IMG/VR virus record: IMGVR_UViG_3300035659_000847
Location: 1 to 30,819 of that record
Strand: one strand, 5' to 3'
DNA from: a virus
Length of the DNA stretch: 30,819 nt
The notes beneath the pieces are model-generated. The model was not told the DNA's origin and made no database searches. It worked only from the letters and a program-made list of their open reading frames with translations. Of this stretch, positions 15,967 to 24,503 are shown piece by piece; position 1 is the first letter of the stretch; each line of letters starts with the position of its first letter. Both the position numbers and the translations under genes were made by a program.

Positions 15967-17649
15967 ATGACCCGAGAGCCATCACTAGGAACCGACTGCG
16001 CGATCGACGTCGACAAGCTCATCGAGTCGCGCTTGCTCATCCAGGCCAACTCTGGCGGCGGTAAGAGCTGGGCGATTCGTCGCCTGCTCGAACAGACGTA
16101 CGGCCGCGTCCAGCAGATCCTCATCGACGTCGACGGCGAGTTCCACACGCTGCGCGAGAAGTTCGACTATGTGCTCGCCGGGCAGAAGAATGGCGACTGC
16201 CCCGCGGACATCAAGAGCGCGGCGTTGTTGGCGCATCGGCTGCTGGAGCTGAACGTCAGCACGATCATCGACATCTACGAGTTGGGCTCGCAGAAGAAGC
16301 TGTTCGTCAAGCGCTTCCTCGACGCGCTCGTGTCCGCACCGCGCGAGCTGTGGCACCCGGTGCTGGTCGTCATCGATGAGGCCCACATCTTCGCGCCCGA
16401 GGCCGGTCAGGCCGAGAGTGCCTCAGCCGTCATCGACCTGATGACGCTCGGGCGCAAGCGCGGGTTCTGCGGCGTGCTCGCGACGCAGCGGATCTCGAAG
16501 CTCCACAAGGACGCCGCCGCCGAGTGCAACAACAAGCTGATCGGTCGGAGCGCACTCGACATCGACATGAAGCGCGCCGCCAGCGAGCTTGGCTTCACGA
16601 CCCGCGAGGACACGCACTCGCTGCGCGCACTCAAGGCGGGCGAGTTCTACGCGTTCGGCCCAGCAATCTCGAACGAGGTCCGGCTGATCAAGGTCGGGCC
16701 GGTCAAGACGACGCACCTCAAGGCAGGCCAGCGTGCGGCCCCGCCCACGCCCCCAAGTGACAAGGTCAAGAAAGTCTTGGCGCAGCTGGCCAACCTGCCG
16801 CACGAAGCCGAGGAAGAAGCCAAGACGGTCGCTGAGCTACGGCTACAGGTCCGGCAACTCCAGGGCGAGCTGAAGAAGGCCAAGGCGATGCCACCAGCCC
16901 CGAAAGTCGACGTGAAGACCGAGAAGCTCATGCGCGACATGCAGCTCGATCAGACCAAGCGGCTCGAAAAGCTCGTCGGTGGCGCAGAAGCGCTCAACGA
17001 ACGGCTCATCGCGCAGCTCGACACGTTCACGTCGACCGCACGCGAACTCCGCTCCAGCGTACTCAGCGCGCAAACACTGTCGCGGTCGAACGGCGTGCGG
17101 CCGATTGATCCGGTGCTCAAGGGCACAGCACAGGCGTTACGCGCCCGTGAACGTTCCGTGCCGCGCGTGGTTACCGAAACCGACGGCGCGTTGCCCATCG
17201 GTGAAGCTGCGACGCTACGCGCGCTGATCCAGTACCCGGACGGTCTGCGCCGCGATCAGCTGACCGTCCTGACCGGCTACAAGCGTTCGACGCGCGATGC
17301 GTACATCGCGCGACTGCGTGAGAAGGGCTTCGTCGACACGATCGGCGAGCGTGTGACAGCGACTGACGCCGGCCGTGACGCCGTGCCCGACGCCGAGCCG
17401 TTGCCGACGGGTGAAGCCCTGCGCGACTTCTGGTTCGGCAAGCTGCCGAGCGGCGAGAAGCAGGTGCTCCAGCAGCTCGTCGAGGCGTACCCGGACGCGA
17501 TCGAGAAGCCTGCCATCGACGACGCCACAGGCTTCAAGCGCTCGACGCGCGACGCGTACCTGTCCCGCCTGGCCGCCAAGGAACTCATCGTCGATGTCGG
17601 GCGCGGCGCCGTGAAGGCCAGCGCGACGTTGTTCGAGGTCGACGCGTGA
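15967..17649 (+). CDS. HerA/FtsK-type ATPase with coiled coil and tandem winged helices
   Basis: The 560-residue protein has a HerA/FtsK-superfamily ATPase: Walker A QANSGGGKSW (26-35), a second motif LIDVDGEFHTL, Walker B VLVVIDEAHIFAP (132-144), and LATQRISKLH (171-180), all typical of HerA/VirB4-like DNA translocases. A Glu/Lys/Leu-rich coiled coil spans about 275-375. The C-terminus holds two winged-helix-like repeats sharing the phrase KRSTRDAY (about 438-445 and 519-526). Candidate roles are DNA translocation during end processing, conjugation-like transfer or packaging; the neighbours favour replication or recombination. GGGAGG lies 8 bases before the ATG. Its TGA overlaps the polymerase GTG. 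Confidence 0.82.
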   Translation: MTREPSLGTDCAIDVDKLIESRLLIQANSGGGKSWAIRRLLEQTYGRVQQILIDVDGEFHTLREKFDYVLAGQKNGDCPADIKSAALLAHRLLELNVSTIIDIYELGSQKKLFVKRFLDALVSAPRELWHPVLVVIDEAHIFAPEAGQAESASAVIDLMTLGRKRGFCGVLATQRISKLHKDAAAECNNKLIGRSALDIDMKRAASELGFTTREDTHSLRALKAGEFYAFGPAISNEVRLIKVGPVKTTHLKAGQRAAPPTPPSDKVKKVLAQLANLPHEAEEEAKTVAELRLQVRQLQGELKKAKAMPPAPKVDVKTEKLMRDMQLDQTKRLEKLVGGAEALNERLIAQLDTFTSTARELRSSVLSAQTLSRSNGVRPIDPVLKGTAQALRARERSVPRVVTETDGALPIGEAATLRALIQYPDGLRRDQLTVLTGYKRSTRDAYIARLREKGFVDTIGERVTATDAGRDAVPDAEPLPTGEALRDFWFGKLPSGEKQVLQQLVEAYPDAIEKPAIDDATGFKRSTRDAYLSRLAAKELIVDVGRGAVKASATLFEVDA

Positions 17650-20252
17650 ACGTTGCCGTCGAAGCCACGATCGACGACGAGCCGCCGCTGATCATCCGCG
17701 GGTCCACCGCCGGGGCAAACTGCGTCGACTGTCCGTTCTCGTACATGGGCAAGCCGAAGCAGCCAGTGACTGGCGAAGGTTCCGAACGTGCGATCTGGAT
17801 CATCGTCGGCGAAGGTCCCGGTTCAAACGAGACCATTCAGCAGCGTCCGTTTGTCGGACAGTCAGGCCGCATGGTCAACGAAGCTCTTGCACGCATCGGC
17901 GTCAAGCGCGAATCGCTCTGGGTCACCAACGCGACCTTGTGCCAACCACCAAGCGGCTCAACGGAACTGCAAAAGCGACAGGCGCGCCAGAGCTGCGCGC
18001 CACGCCTCAAGCAGGAGCTGGCACAGTTCCCCAGTCGGCCTATCGCGGCGTTGGGCTCAATCGCAGCGCAGGGATTCTGCGGCGAAAAGTTCTCGATCAC
18101 GCAAATGGCAGGTGCTCACTATGAAGTCGACGTTGACGGATCTGGAACACTTCGATCCGTCATCCCGACGACGCACCCCGCCGCGATTCTGCGTGGCGGC
18201 AGCGGCAAAGGCGGCGGTGCGCACACGAGCGACCTTGGCTTTTGGTCACTGCTCTACGACCTGAAGAAGATCAACCTCCTCGCGCGTGGCGCTGACATCA
18301 AGTTCACCGATGACATCGAGTTCGAGACAGAAGATCCCGTTCGAGCCGAAAAGCTCGTCGAGGATTTCGTCCGCGAGGTCCGCGTGAAACGCGCGTTCGC
18401 GTGTGACACCGAGACGTACGTCGACGACCCCAAACAGCATTCCGCGCTGCAAGCCGCCCACGCCAAGCTCAGCGCGATTGGCCTCGCGACCGTCGACCGT
18501 GCGATCAGCGTCGCGTGGGCTATCCTCACCGACCGCGCACGGCGCCTCATCGGTGCGATCCTCGCTGATCCTACGATCACGAAGACGTTCCACAACGGTC
18601 TCTACGACGTCCCGGTCCTGAACCGGCACGGTTTCACGGTTCAAGGCCCGCAGGAAGATACCTTGCTCCTGCACCACAGCGCGTTCCCTGGCCTGCCCCA
18701 CGACCTGCAGCGCGTGACGACACAGTTCTACGCGATCTCACCATGGAAGGCCGAGCATCGGCACGGACAGGGTGATCTGATCGACCTGCTCAAGTACAAC
18801 GCCCGCGACACGCTCGCGACGGCGCGTGTCGAGGAGCCGCTGACGATCGTCATCAAGCGGACCAACTCCGAGAAGACCTACGAAGTCGACCGCGCGATGG
18901 CAAAAGCCGCCGCGATCATGCACGTCCGAGGCGTACCCATCGACAGGGACGTCAACGAACACCTCCGGGTTGGCTTCCGTACCAACGTCGACCGATCACG
19001 TGGCGAGCTGATCAACAAGGTCTTCGAACCAGGCATCAACCCAATCTTCAAGGAACGGCTTGCGTTCGAGCAGTCGCGGCGCATGCGCAAGCAGGACCCG
19101 CTTGATCAGGACGAACGTATCGACAAGCGAATTGCCGAGATGGACAACGGCAAGAAGCCGTTCAAGTTCATGATCGACTCCGGCGATCACATTGTTGCGT
19201 TCTTGAAGGCCTGCGGCGTGCCGCTGAGCTTGCAGACAGCCAGCGGTCGGATCTCGACGAAGAAGGACATTCTAGAGAGCTTCGTGCACTACCCCGAGGT
19301 CCGGGCACTGCTCACGTACCGTGAGAACGCCAAGCTGCTGTCGACGTTCGTCGAGCGCATGTTCACGCGCGAGTACGCGAACGGCAAGGTCATCTACGGG
19401 TTCTGCGACGAGAACAGTCGCTGCCACCCGCGCTGGAGCGTCCACAAGATCACGGGACGCTGGGGTTCTGAATCGCCGGGCAGCCAGAACTGGCCGAAGG
19501 CTGACAAGAAGAAGGGTCGACCGAACCTGCGCACGCAGGTCATCGCACCGCACGGGCGCGCACTCGTGGCCTTCGATGCCGCACAGCTCGAAGCACGCAT
19601 CATCGCGTTGCTCTCGGCCGACCCGTTCCTGCTCGACATCTTCGCGAACAAGCGCGACATCCACAGCGAGTTCGCCCGCATCGTCTGGCCTGACTTCGAT
19701 CAGAAGCCTGTCGACGAACGGAAAGTCCTACGCGACATGATCAAGCGGCCCGAGTACGGCGCGTTCTACGGTGGTGCCGTCGACACGTTGTGGAAGGCCG
19801 TCGTGCGTGACTACCCGAACGTCACCATCGGCATGATCGGCAAGATGGTCGCGATGATGAAGACCAAGATGGGCGGCGTCACCGCCTGGCATCAACGCAT
19901 GATGCGCGTGGCCGACACGGCCGGCGAGGTCCGCAGTGCGATCCTGGGGCGTCGTCGTTGCTTCCCGCTCAAGCAGTTTGAGCTGTCCGAGGTCGTCAAC
20001 TTCCCGGTGCAGAGCACGGGCGCGGACATCATCAACCTAGGCTTAATGGACATCATGCCGCGGTTGCCCGAGGACGCGTTCCCGATCTTGCAGATTCACG
20101 ACGCTGTCGTGTTCGAGTGCGACGAAGACGACCAGGATTTGGTGAAGAAACTCGTCATCGAGTCCTTCACGCGCGACGTTACCTACGAAGGCGTGACGGT
20201 GAATTTTCCCGTCGACGCGCGCGCAGGTAAGAGCTGGGCCGAAGTGAACTAG
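17646..20252 (+). CDS. Uracil-DNA glycosylase / 3'-5' exonuclease / DNA polymerase A fusion
   Basis: The 868-residue protein combines three enzymes. Residues 20-210 are a family 4-type UDG: GEGPGSNE (55-62), RPFVGQSG (67-74), VTNATLCQPP (93-102), and THPAAILRG (176-184), with Cys26, Cys29, Cys99 and Cys117 as probable 4Fe-4S ligands. Residues 245-395 are a DEDD exonuclease: D254/E256, N317-D321 and Y384-D388. Residues 415-868 are a family A polymerase: motif A FDAAQLEAR (D644, E649), O-helix R696, K700, Y704, Y708, and motif C IHDAVV (D819). The usual acid after D819 is Ala. Y704 matches E. coli Phe762 and T7 Tyr526. SPO1-like phages have a comparable UDG-polymerase fusion. GTG at 17646 overlaps the previous stop, which fixes this start. 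Confidence 0.93.
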   Translation: MNVAVEATIDDEPPLIIRGSTAGANCVDCPFSYMGKPKQPVTGEGSERAIWIIVGEGPGSNETIQQRPFVGQSGRMVNEALARIGVKRESLWVTNATLCQPPSGSTELQKRQARQSCAPRLKQELAQFPSRPIAALGSIAAQGFCGEKFSITQMAGAHYEVDVDGSGTLRSVIPTTHPAAILRGGSGKGGGAHTSDLGFWSLLYDLKKINLLARGADIKFTDDIEFETEDPVRAEKLVEDFVREVRVKRAFACDTETYVDDPKQHSALQAAHAKLSAIGLATVDRAISVAWAILTDRARRLIGAILADPTITKTFHNGLYDVPVLNRHGFTVQGPQEDTLLLHHSAFPGLPHDLQRVTTQFYAISPWKAEHRHGQGDLIDLLKYNARDTLATARVEEPLTIVIKRTNSEKTYEVDRAMAKAAAIMHVRGVPIDRDVNEHLRVGFRTNVDRSRGELINKVFEPGINPIFKERLAFEQSRRMRKQDPLDQDERIDKRIAEMDNGKKPFKFMIDSGDHIVAFLKACGVPLSLQTASGRISTKKDILESFVHYPEVRALLTYRENAKLLSTFVERMFTREYANGKVIYGFCDENSRCHPRWSVHKITGRWGSESPGSQNWPKADKKKGRPNLRTQVIAPHGRALVAFDAAQLEARIIALLSADPFLLDIFANKRDIHSEFARIVWPDFDQKPVDERKVLRDMIKRPEYGAFYGGAVDTLWKAVVRDYPNVTIGMIGKMVAMMKTKMGGVTAWHQRMMRVADTAGEVRSAILGRRRCFPLKQFELSEVVNFPVQSTGADIINLGLMDIMPRLPEDAFPILQIHDAVVFECDEDDQDLVKKLVIESFTRDVTYEGVTVNFPVDARAGKSWAEVN

Positions 20253-20256
20253 GGGA
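20249..20256 (+). promoter_or_regulatory. CTAGGGG-type ribosome binding site overlapping a stop
   Basis: CTAGGGGA includes the polymerase TAG stop and lies 5 bases before the ATG at 20262. Confidence 0.6.
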
Positions 20257-20261
20257 ACGCC

Positions 20262-22238
20262 ATGAGCAGCATCGATCAGATCGACCACATCTTCGAGGAC
20301 TTCACGGGGGCACTCGCAGGTGTCATCCCCAACTACGCCCGCCGCGAGGGTCAGGTGAAGCTCGCGCACGACGTCAACGACACGTTCGAGCGCGGTGGGA
20401 TCCTGCTCGCTGAAGGCCCAACCGGCGTTGGCAAGTCGCTGGCGTACGCGGTCCCGGCGATCTTGCATGCGCTCAAGACCGGCAAGCCGGCGTTGATCGT
20501 CACGGCCAACAAGGCATTGCAAGATCAGCTCGCTGAGAAAGATCTGCCTCTGCTCGCTGAAGCGCTACGGCCTTTGATCCCTGGCGGGTTCCGCTTCAAG
20601 CTGCTCAAGGGCCGCGCGAATTACCTCTGCCAACGCGAGCTGGCGCTCTATGACGGCGGCGGTCTCGGCTGGCCGAAGGACATCGCGAACGAAGGTGAAG
20701 CGATCAGTGCCTGGGCCGCAGCTGTTCCGTGCTCTGGCGATCGCAACGACGCGCCCGTCGGCATCTCCGACAAAGCCTGGCGGATGGTCTCGGTCGCAGG
20801 TGACAACTGTGATCATGGCGCCTGCCCCAATTACGAGACCTGTCACGCCGAGAAGGCGGCGCAGGACGCGCTCTACGCGCACGTCGTGATCGCGAACTAC
20901 GATCTGTTCTACTCGAAGCTCCTCTACAGCAAAGACCCGATGTGGCAGAAGTTCGGGTACGTCATCCTCGACGAGGCTCACGAGGCTGCAGCCATCGGTC
21001 GGCGGTGCTTCGGCCGGGAAGTCACCGAGTGGGCGGTTCGTCGTCTCGCGACCGCTGTCAGCGAAAAGCTTGGGGAGCCCGAGCTGGCCAAGCAGCTGCG
21101 TACGACCGTTGCACCGCTGTTCGAGAAGATCGCGACGTACGCTGCAGGTACCCGCGGAGGGCGGATCAAAGACCCGGGGTTCATCGACGTCGATGATCTG
21201 TGTGAAGTCCTCGACGAGACCGCCAAGGCCGCGATGGGAGACTGCGGCAGCTGTGTCGATGGCGAAATCTGTGCCGTGTGTATGACGCGCACGAAGATCA
21301 ACGAGCGGGCCGTCGAACTGAAGCGTGACCTGATCGCGTTCGTCGATCAGATCGATGACACGACCGCGTATTGGCTCGATAAGCCGATGGATGCGGCGCG
21401 CATCACAGGTGCGACGGTAAAGCTCTGCGCTGCGCCCTATCACGTCGGCGATCAGCTCAAGAAGCTCGTGTTCACGCAGTACCCCGCGATCGTATGCGTG
21501 TCAGCGACGTTGACGTCTGGTGGCACGTTCGACTTCATCCGCGGCGAGCTGGGTCTCGTGGACCCGGTGATGACGGCCAAGACCATGACGCTCAGGGTTG
21601 CGAGCCCGTTCGACTACGCCAAGCAGGCGCAGTTTGTGATCCCGCTTGGGATCCCCTTCCCGACACGTGAGTTCGAAGACGACTTCGACCGTGCTGCAGC
21701 GATCGCGCTGGAGACCCTCGTGCGGGACTGCCGCGGTCGTACGTTGGCGTTGTTCACATCGTGGCGGCGGCTCAACTACATCGCAGGTCAGCTGCGGGAC
21801 AAGATCGACTACCCGCTGCTGGTCCAGGGTGACGCTCCCAACAAGTTGCTCGCGCAGATGTTCCGTGAGCAGACCAACAGCGTGCTGCTCGCGACCAAGA
21901 GCTTCTGGATGGGGCTCGACGTCTCAGGCGAGTCACTGAGCTGCCTCGTCATCGACAAGCTGCCGTTCGACTCGTTCGATGACCCCTTCGTCGACATGAT
22001 GAAGGCCAAGCACCCGGACTCGTTCTACGATGACTTCTACGTGCCTCGTGCGGCGATCGCGCTCGCCCAAGGCGCTGGACGGCTCATCCGTAGCGTCAGC
22101 GACCACGGCGTGTTCGTGCTGCTCGATCAGCGGATCAAGGCCCGGCGCTACGGCCGTGCGTTCCTGGCGAGCTTGCCGTTCAAGGGCTACTCGCAAGATC
22201 TCGCCGATGCCGGTAAGTTCCTCAACGCGCGCCCATAA
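20262..22238 (+). CDS. DinG/XPD-family Fe-S DNA helicase
   Basis: The 658-residue protein matches DinG-type 5'-3' helicases. Walker A is AEGPTGVGKS (50-59), motif II DEAH at 237-240, VCVSATL motif III near 415, and QGAGRLIR motif VI near 603-610. C123, C183, C188 and C194 are placed like the 4Fe-4S ligands of this family. A second Cys quartet (C328, C331, C337, C340, in GDCGSCVDGEICAVC) is not a usual DinG feature and may bind zinc. DinG unwinds forked DNA and R-loops, which fits replication support. The start follows the polymerase stop by 9 bases. Confidence 0.9.
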   Translation: MSSIDQIDHIFEDFTGALAGVIPNYARREGQVKLAHDVNDTFERGGILLAEGPTGVGKSLAYAVPAILHALKTGKPALIVTANKALQDQLAEKDLPLLAEALRPLIPGGFRFKLLKGRANYLCQRELALYDGGGLGWPKDIANEGEAISAWAAAVPCSGDRNDAPVGISDKAWRMVSVAGDNCDHGACPNYETCHAEKAAQDALYAHVVIANYDLFYSKLLYSKDPMWQKFGYVILDEAHEAAAIGRRCFGREVTEWAVRRLATAVSEKLGEPELAKQLRTTVAPLFEKIATYAAGTRGGRIKDPGFIDVDDLCEVLDETAKAAMGDCGSCVDGEICAVCMTRTKINERAVELKRDLIAFVDQIDDTTAYWLDKPMDAARITGATVKLCAAPYHVGDQLKKLVFTQYPAIVCVSATLTSGGTFDFIRGELGLVDPVMTAKTMTLRVASPFDYAKQAQFVIPLGIPFPTREFEDDFDRAAAIALETLVRDCRGRTLALFTSWRRLNYIAGQLRDKIDYPLLVQGDAPNKLLAQMFREQTNSVLLATKSFWMGLDVSGESLSCLVIDKLPFDSFDDPFVDMMKAKHPDSFYDDFYVPRAAIALAQGAGRLIRSVSDHGVFVLLDQRIKARRYGRAFLASLPFKGYSQDLADAGKFLNARP

Positions 22239-22254
22239 CCAAGGACCCCTGATC

Positions 22255-22281
22255 ATGTTGAAGATCGAGAGCACGAAGTGA
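22255..22281 (+). CDS. Possible 8-codon leader peptide before dTMP kinase
   Basis: ATG at 22255 with AAGGA 9 bases upstream opens an 8-codon frame (MLKIESTK) whose TGA overlaps the kinase GTG start as GTGA. The kinase itself has no good ribosome binding site, so translation of this peptide could deliver ribosomes to the GTG. Function beyond coupling is unknown. Confidence 0.4.
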   Translation: MLKIESTK

Positions 22282-22898
22282 GAGGCAAGTACGTCGTTCT
22301 TGAAGGTCCGGACGGCAGTGGCAAGTCCACGCTCGCCGCGATGCTCGTCAAGGCGCTCCAGAACCTGAACAAACCTGTCCGCGCGCTTGCCTTCCCCGGG
22401 CGCGAATCCGCCGTCGGCAACCTCATCCGCGATGTCTTCGAAAAGCGTACGACGATCAGCCCCGAAGCCATGATGTGGCTGTTCGTTGCCGAGGGCAAAG
22501 ACATGGAGCCGCAGATCCGGCGGCACATCACCGAGGGCGACTGGATCATCTGCGATCGGCACACCATGGTCTCGGGGCTCGTCTACCAGAGCAAGATCCA
22601 TGGCTGGGATCGCGTTGGCGACGTCACGCGCCCCGCAAACTTCATCATCCCCGATCGGATCTACCTGGTTGACGTTCCTGCAGCGGTCTCACTGGCGCGG
22701 CGTGCATCGCGCGGCCGCGAGCGCAATACGCTCTACGAACCAGAGCAGGTCGAACAGATCGAGGCGCAGTGCGCGGCCTACCGTGAGCTACGGGCGCGTT
22801 TCGCGTCCAGTGTAACCATCGATGGTACCAAGCCACTCGACGTAACCCTGCGCTGGATGTGGAAAGACCTGGGCCTTCCAGGCGAACCTACGGCATGA
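22278..22898 (+). CDS. tmk: Thymidylate kinase
   Basis: The 206-residue protein is a dTMP kinase, which phosphorylates dTMP to dTDP. LEGPDGSGKST is the P-loop (8-18), FPGRES (40-45) the substrate-binding turn, DRHTMVSGLVYQ the DR(Y/H) motif, and RRASRGRERN the Arg-rich LID region (about 141-150). Length and motif order are normal for Tmk. It starts with GTG at 22278, overlapping an 8-codon peptide, and ends in an ATGA overlap with the next gene. Together with the ThyX-like protein and RNR it completes a dTTP route. Confidence 0.9.
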   Translation: MRGKYVVLEGPDGSGKSTLAAMLVKALQNLNKPVRALAFPGRESAVGNLIRDVFEKRTTISPEAMMWLFVAEGKDMEPQIRRHITEGDWIICDRHTMVSGLVYQSKIHGWDRVGDVTRPANFIIPDRIYLVDVPAAVSLARRASRGRERNTLYEPEQVEQIEAQCAAYRELRARFASSVTIDGTKPLDVTLRWMWKDLGLPGEPTA

Positions 22899-23173
22899 CT
22901 TCTACAGACGACATCACTGAACGTGCACAAGCCGAACAGCTCATGGCGGCGTTCGCTGTCGTCCTCACGCATCCAGCCGGCTTCGGCATCGAGCTGTTTA
23001 TGAACCTTTTAATCGATCGGCTCGAAGACGGTCGGTTCCGGGTTGCGCTCAAGGATACGCCTGACGTGTCGTTCGAAGAGCTATTCGACGATGTGCATGC
23101 AGCGATCAACTACTACCTCGATCTGCGTGACGAGCTGCGCCACGGGCTCGATTATGAAAGCGCCAAGACGTGA
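22895..23173 (+). CDS. Hypothetical acidic protein, 92 residues
   Basis: ATG at 22895 overlaps the dTMP kinase stop (ATGA), so the longer in-frame form from 22859 is not needed. The product (begins MTSTDDITERAQAEQLMAAF) is acidic and mostly helical. No family or motif is recognised. Its TGA overlaps the next start. Confidence 0.65.
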   Translation: MTSTDDITERAQAEQLMAAFAVVLTHPAGFGIELFMNLLIDRLEDGRFRVALKDTPDVSFEELFDDVHAAINYYLDLRDELRHGLDYESAKT

Positions 23174-23322
23174 GCATGAGCCGCAAAACGCGCAACCGGC
23201 TGTGGCGTGATCTGCTCAAGCGCAGCGTCGCTGCGCCCGATGCACGACCGACGCACGTGACGCACTGGTGGTTGCCGGTACTGCTGCTTGTGCTCGCGTT
23301 GTACCTGTTCGCGAAACTCTAG
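23170..23322 (+). CDS. Small tail-anchored membrane protein
   Basis: GTG at 23170 overlaps the previous TGA (GTGA) and gives 50 residues; ATG at 23176 gives 48. About 30 residues of basic, soluble sequence (MSRKTRNRLWRDLLKRS) precede one C-terminal hydrophobic segment, HWWLPVLLLVLALYLFAKL, long enough to span the membrane. The positive N-terminus suggests it stays in the cytoplasm. It could be a holin-like, membrane-anchoring or host-interaction protein; nothing decides this. Its TAG is part of the ribosome binding site of the Dam gene. Confidence 0.6.
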   Translation: MSMSRKTRNRLWRDLLKRSVAAPDARPTHVTHWWLPVLLLVLALYLFAKL

Positions 23323-23327
23323 GGGAG
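23319..23327 (+). promoter_or_regulatory. CTAGGGG-type ribosome binding site overlapping a stop
   Basis: CTAGGGGAG spans the stop of the small membrane protein and lies 4 bases before ATG 23332 or 7 before ATG 23335. Confidence 0.6.
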
Positions 23328-23331
23328 CTAC

Positions 23332-24234
23332 ATGATGACCGTCCAAGAATCGAAGCCTGACCCGCAACAGGTGGCCGTGCCCGGCACTGAGTCGCTGGCA
23401 CCGCCGCGCGCCCACTGCACCCCACCGCTCAAGTGGGTCGGCTCTAAGCGTTGGCTCGTACCGATGCTGGCGCCGATCATCTATGAACGGCTCGCAGTCA
23501 CCAAAGGTTGGTACATCGAGCCATTCCTGGGTGGCGCAGCCATCGCGCTCAACCTCGGGCTGCCGAACATGCTGCTCAGCGACGTCTGCAAGCCGCTGAT
23601 CAACACGTACCAGGCGATCCGGAAGACCCCTGCGGCCGTCGCGTGGGCACTGCAAACACTCGTCGATCGCGGCACCGACAAGGAGAGCTACCTGAAAGTC
23701 CGTGCGTCGGAGCCTCCCAGCGTCGTGTTTGCGGCCGCGCGGTTCCTCTACCTCAACAAGTTCGGGTTCAATGGCCTCTACCGCGAGAATGGTGACGGCA
23801 AGTTCAACGTTCCGCACGGCGGTGACCGTTCACGCGCGAGCTTGCCGACCGACGTCATGCTCACGGCCGTCTCGCAAGCCCTCAAGGGTGCGGACCTGCG
23901 CGTTGCAGACTTCCGCGAGACGATCGCGACGGCGCAAGCTGGCGATGTCGTCTACGCTGATTCGCCGTACTACGACACGTTCAGCGGCTATACAGCCGGA
24001 GGGTTCACCGAGGATGATCACTTCGCGCTCGCGGCAGCGCTCACCGAGGCATACAACCGCGGTGCCATCATCATCGCCTCGAACAGCGACCACGAGCGCG
24101 TCCGTGAGTTATATGCCTGGGCGTGTGTCACGCCAGTCAACGAACGCCACGCCGTCGGGGCCACTGCCGCGCGGCGCGGGTTGCGGCCCGCAGTCTTGAT
24201 CACGTCGGACGCGACCATTCTGAGGACACCATGA
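23332..24234 (+). CDS. dam: Dam-like N6-adenine DNA methyltransferase (D12 class)
   Basis: The 300-residue protein is a class alpha D12 methyltransferase. PPLKWVGSKRWL (31-42) and EPFLGGAAI (63-71) form the S-adenosylmethionine site, NKFGFNGLYREN (142-153) is the conserved central segment, and the catalytic DPPY appears as DSPYY (210-214). Enzymes with this layout usually methylate adenine in GATC, and the surrounding DNA is rich in GATC; specificity remains inferred. No partner restriction enzyme is adjacent, so it is an orphan methylase, perhaps protecting phage DNA from host cleavage or timing replication. ATG at 23332 and 23335 are both possible. Confidence 0.88.
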   Translation: MMTVQESKPDPQQVAVPGTESLAPPRAHCTPPLKWVGSKRWLVPMLAPIIYERLAVTKGWYIEPFLGGAAIALNLGLPNMLLSDVCKPLINTYQAIRKTPAAVAWALQTLVDRGTDKESYLKVRASEPPSVVFAAARFLYLNKFGFNGLYRENGDGKFNVPHGGDRSRASLPTDVMLTAVSQALKGADLRVADFRETIATAQAGDVVYADSPYYDTFSGYTAGGFTEDDHFALAAALTEAYNRGAIIIASNSDHERVRELYAWACVTPVNERHAVGATAARRGLRPAVLITSDATILRTP

Positions 24235-24503
24235 GCACGCCACGTGTGATCATTCGCGATGACGCTCACGTCTTTGCTGACGGCACCACGCTCAAGACCT
24301 TGCGTGACGCCCTCATCGCAGCGTCGTTGACGGGCATGTGGCACGTCTCCTGGGAAATGGCGCATCGCTACGGCGTCGCGAATCTTCTGTGTATGGGCTG
24401 CGGTAGTCTGCTGCCGTCACAAAAAGGCACGTACATCCAGCGCGGCGGTCACGCAATTCGTGTGTGTCCGACGTGCCACGGTCGGCTGCGGACGCCGTTG
24501 TGA
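24231..24503 (+). CDS. Small zinc-ribbon protein
   Basis: ATG at 24231 overlaps the Dam stop (ATGA), giving 90 residues. The C-terminal part has two CxxC pairs (LCMGCG and VCPTCHG), about 35 residues apart, typical of a zinc ribbon. The N-terminal half (begins MSTPRVIIRDDAHVFADG) is not recognised. It is probably nucleic-acid or protein binding. Its TGA overlaps the next GTG. Confidence 0.7.
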   Translation: MSTPRVIIRDDAHVFADGTTLKTLRDALIAASLTGMWHVSWEMAHRYGVANLLCMGCGSLLPSQKGTYIQRGGHAIRVCPTCHGRLRTPL

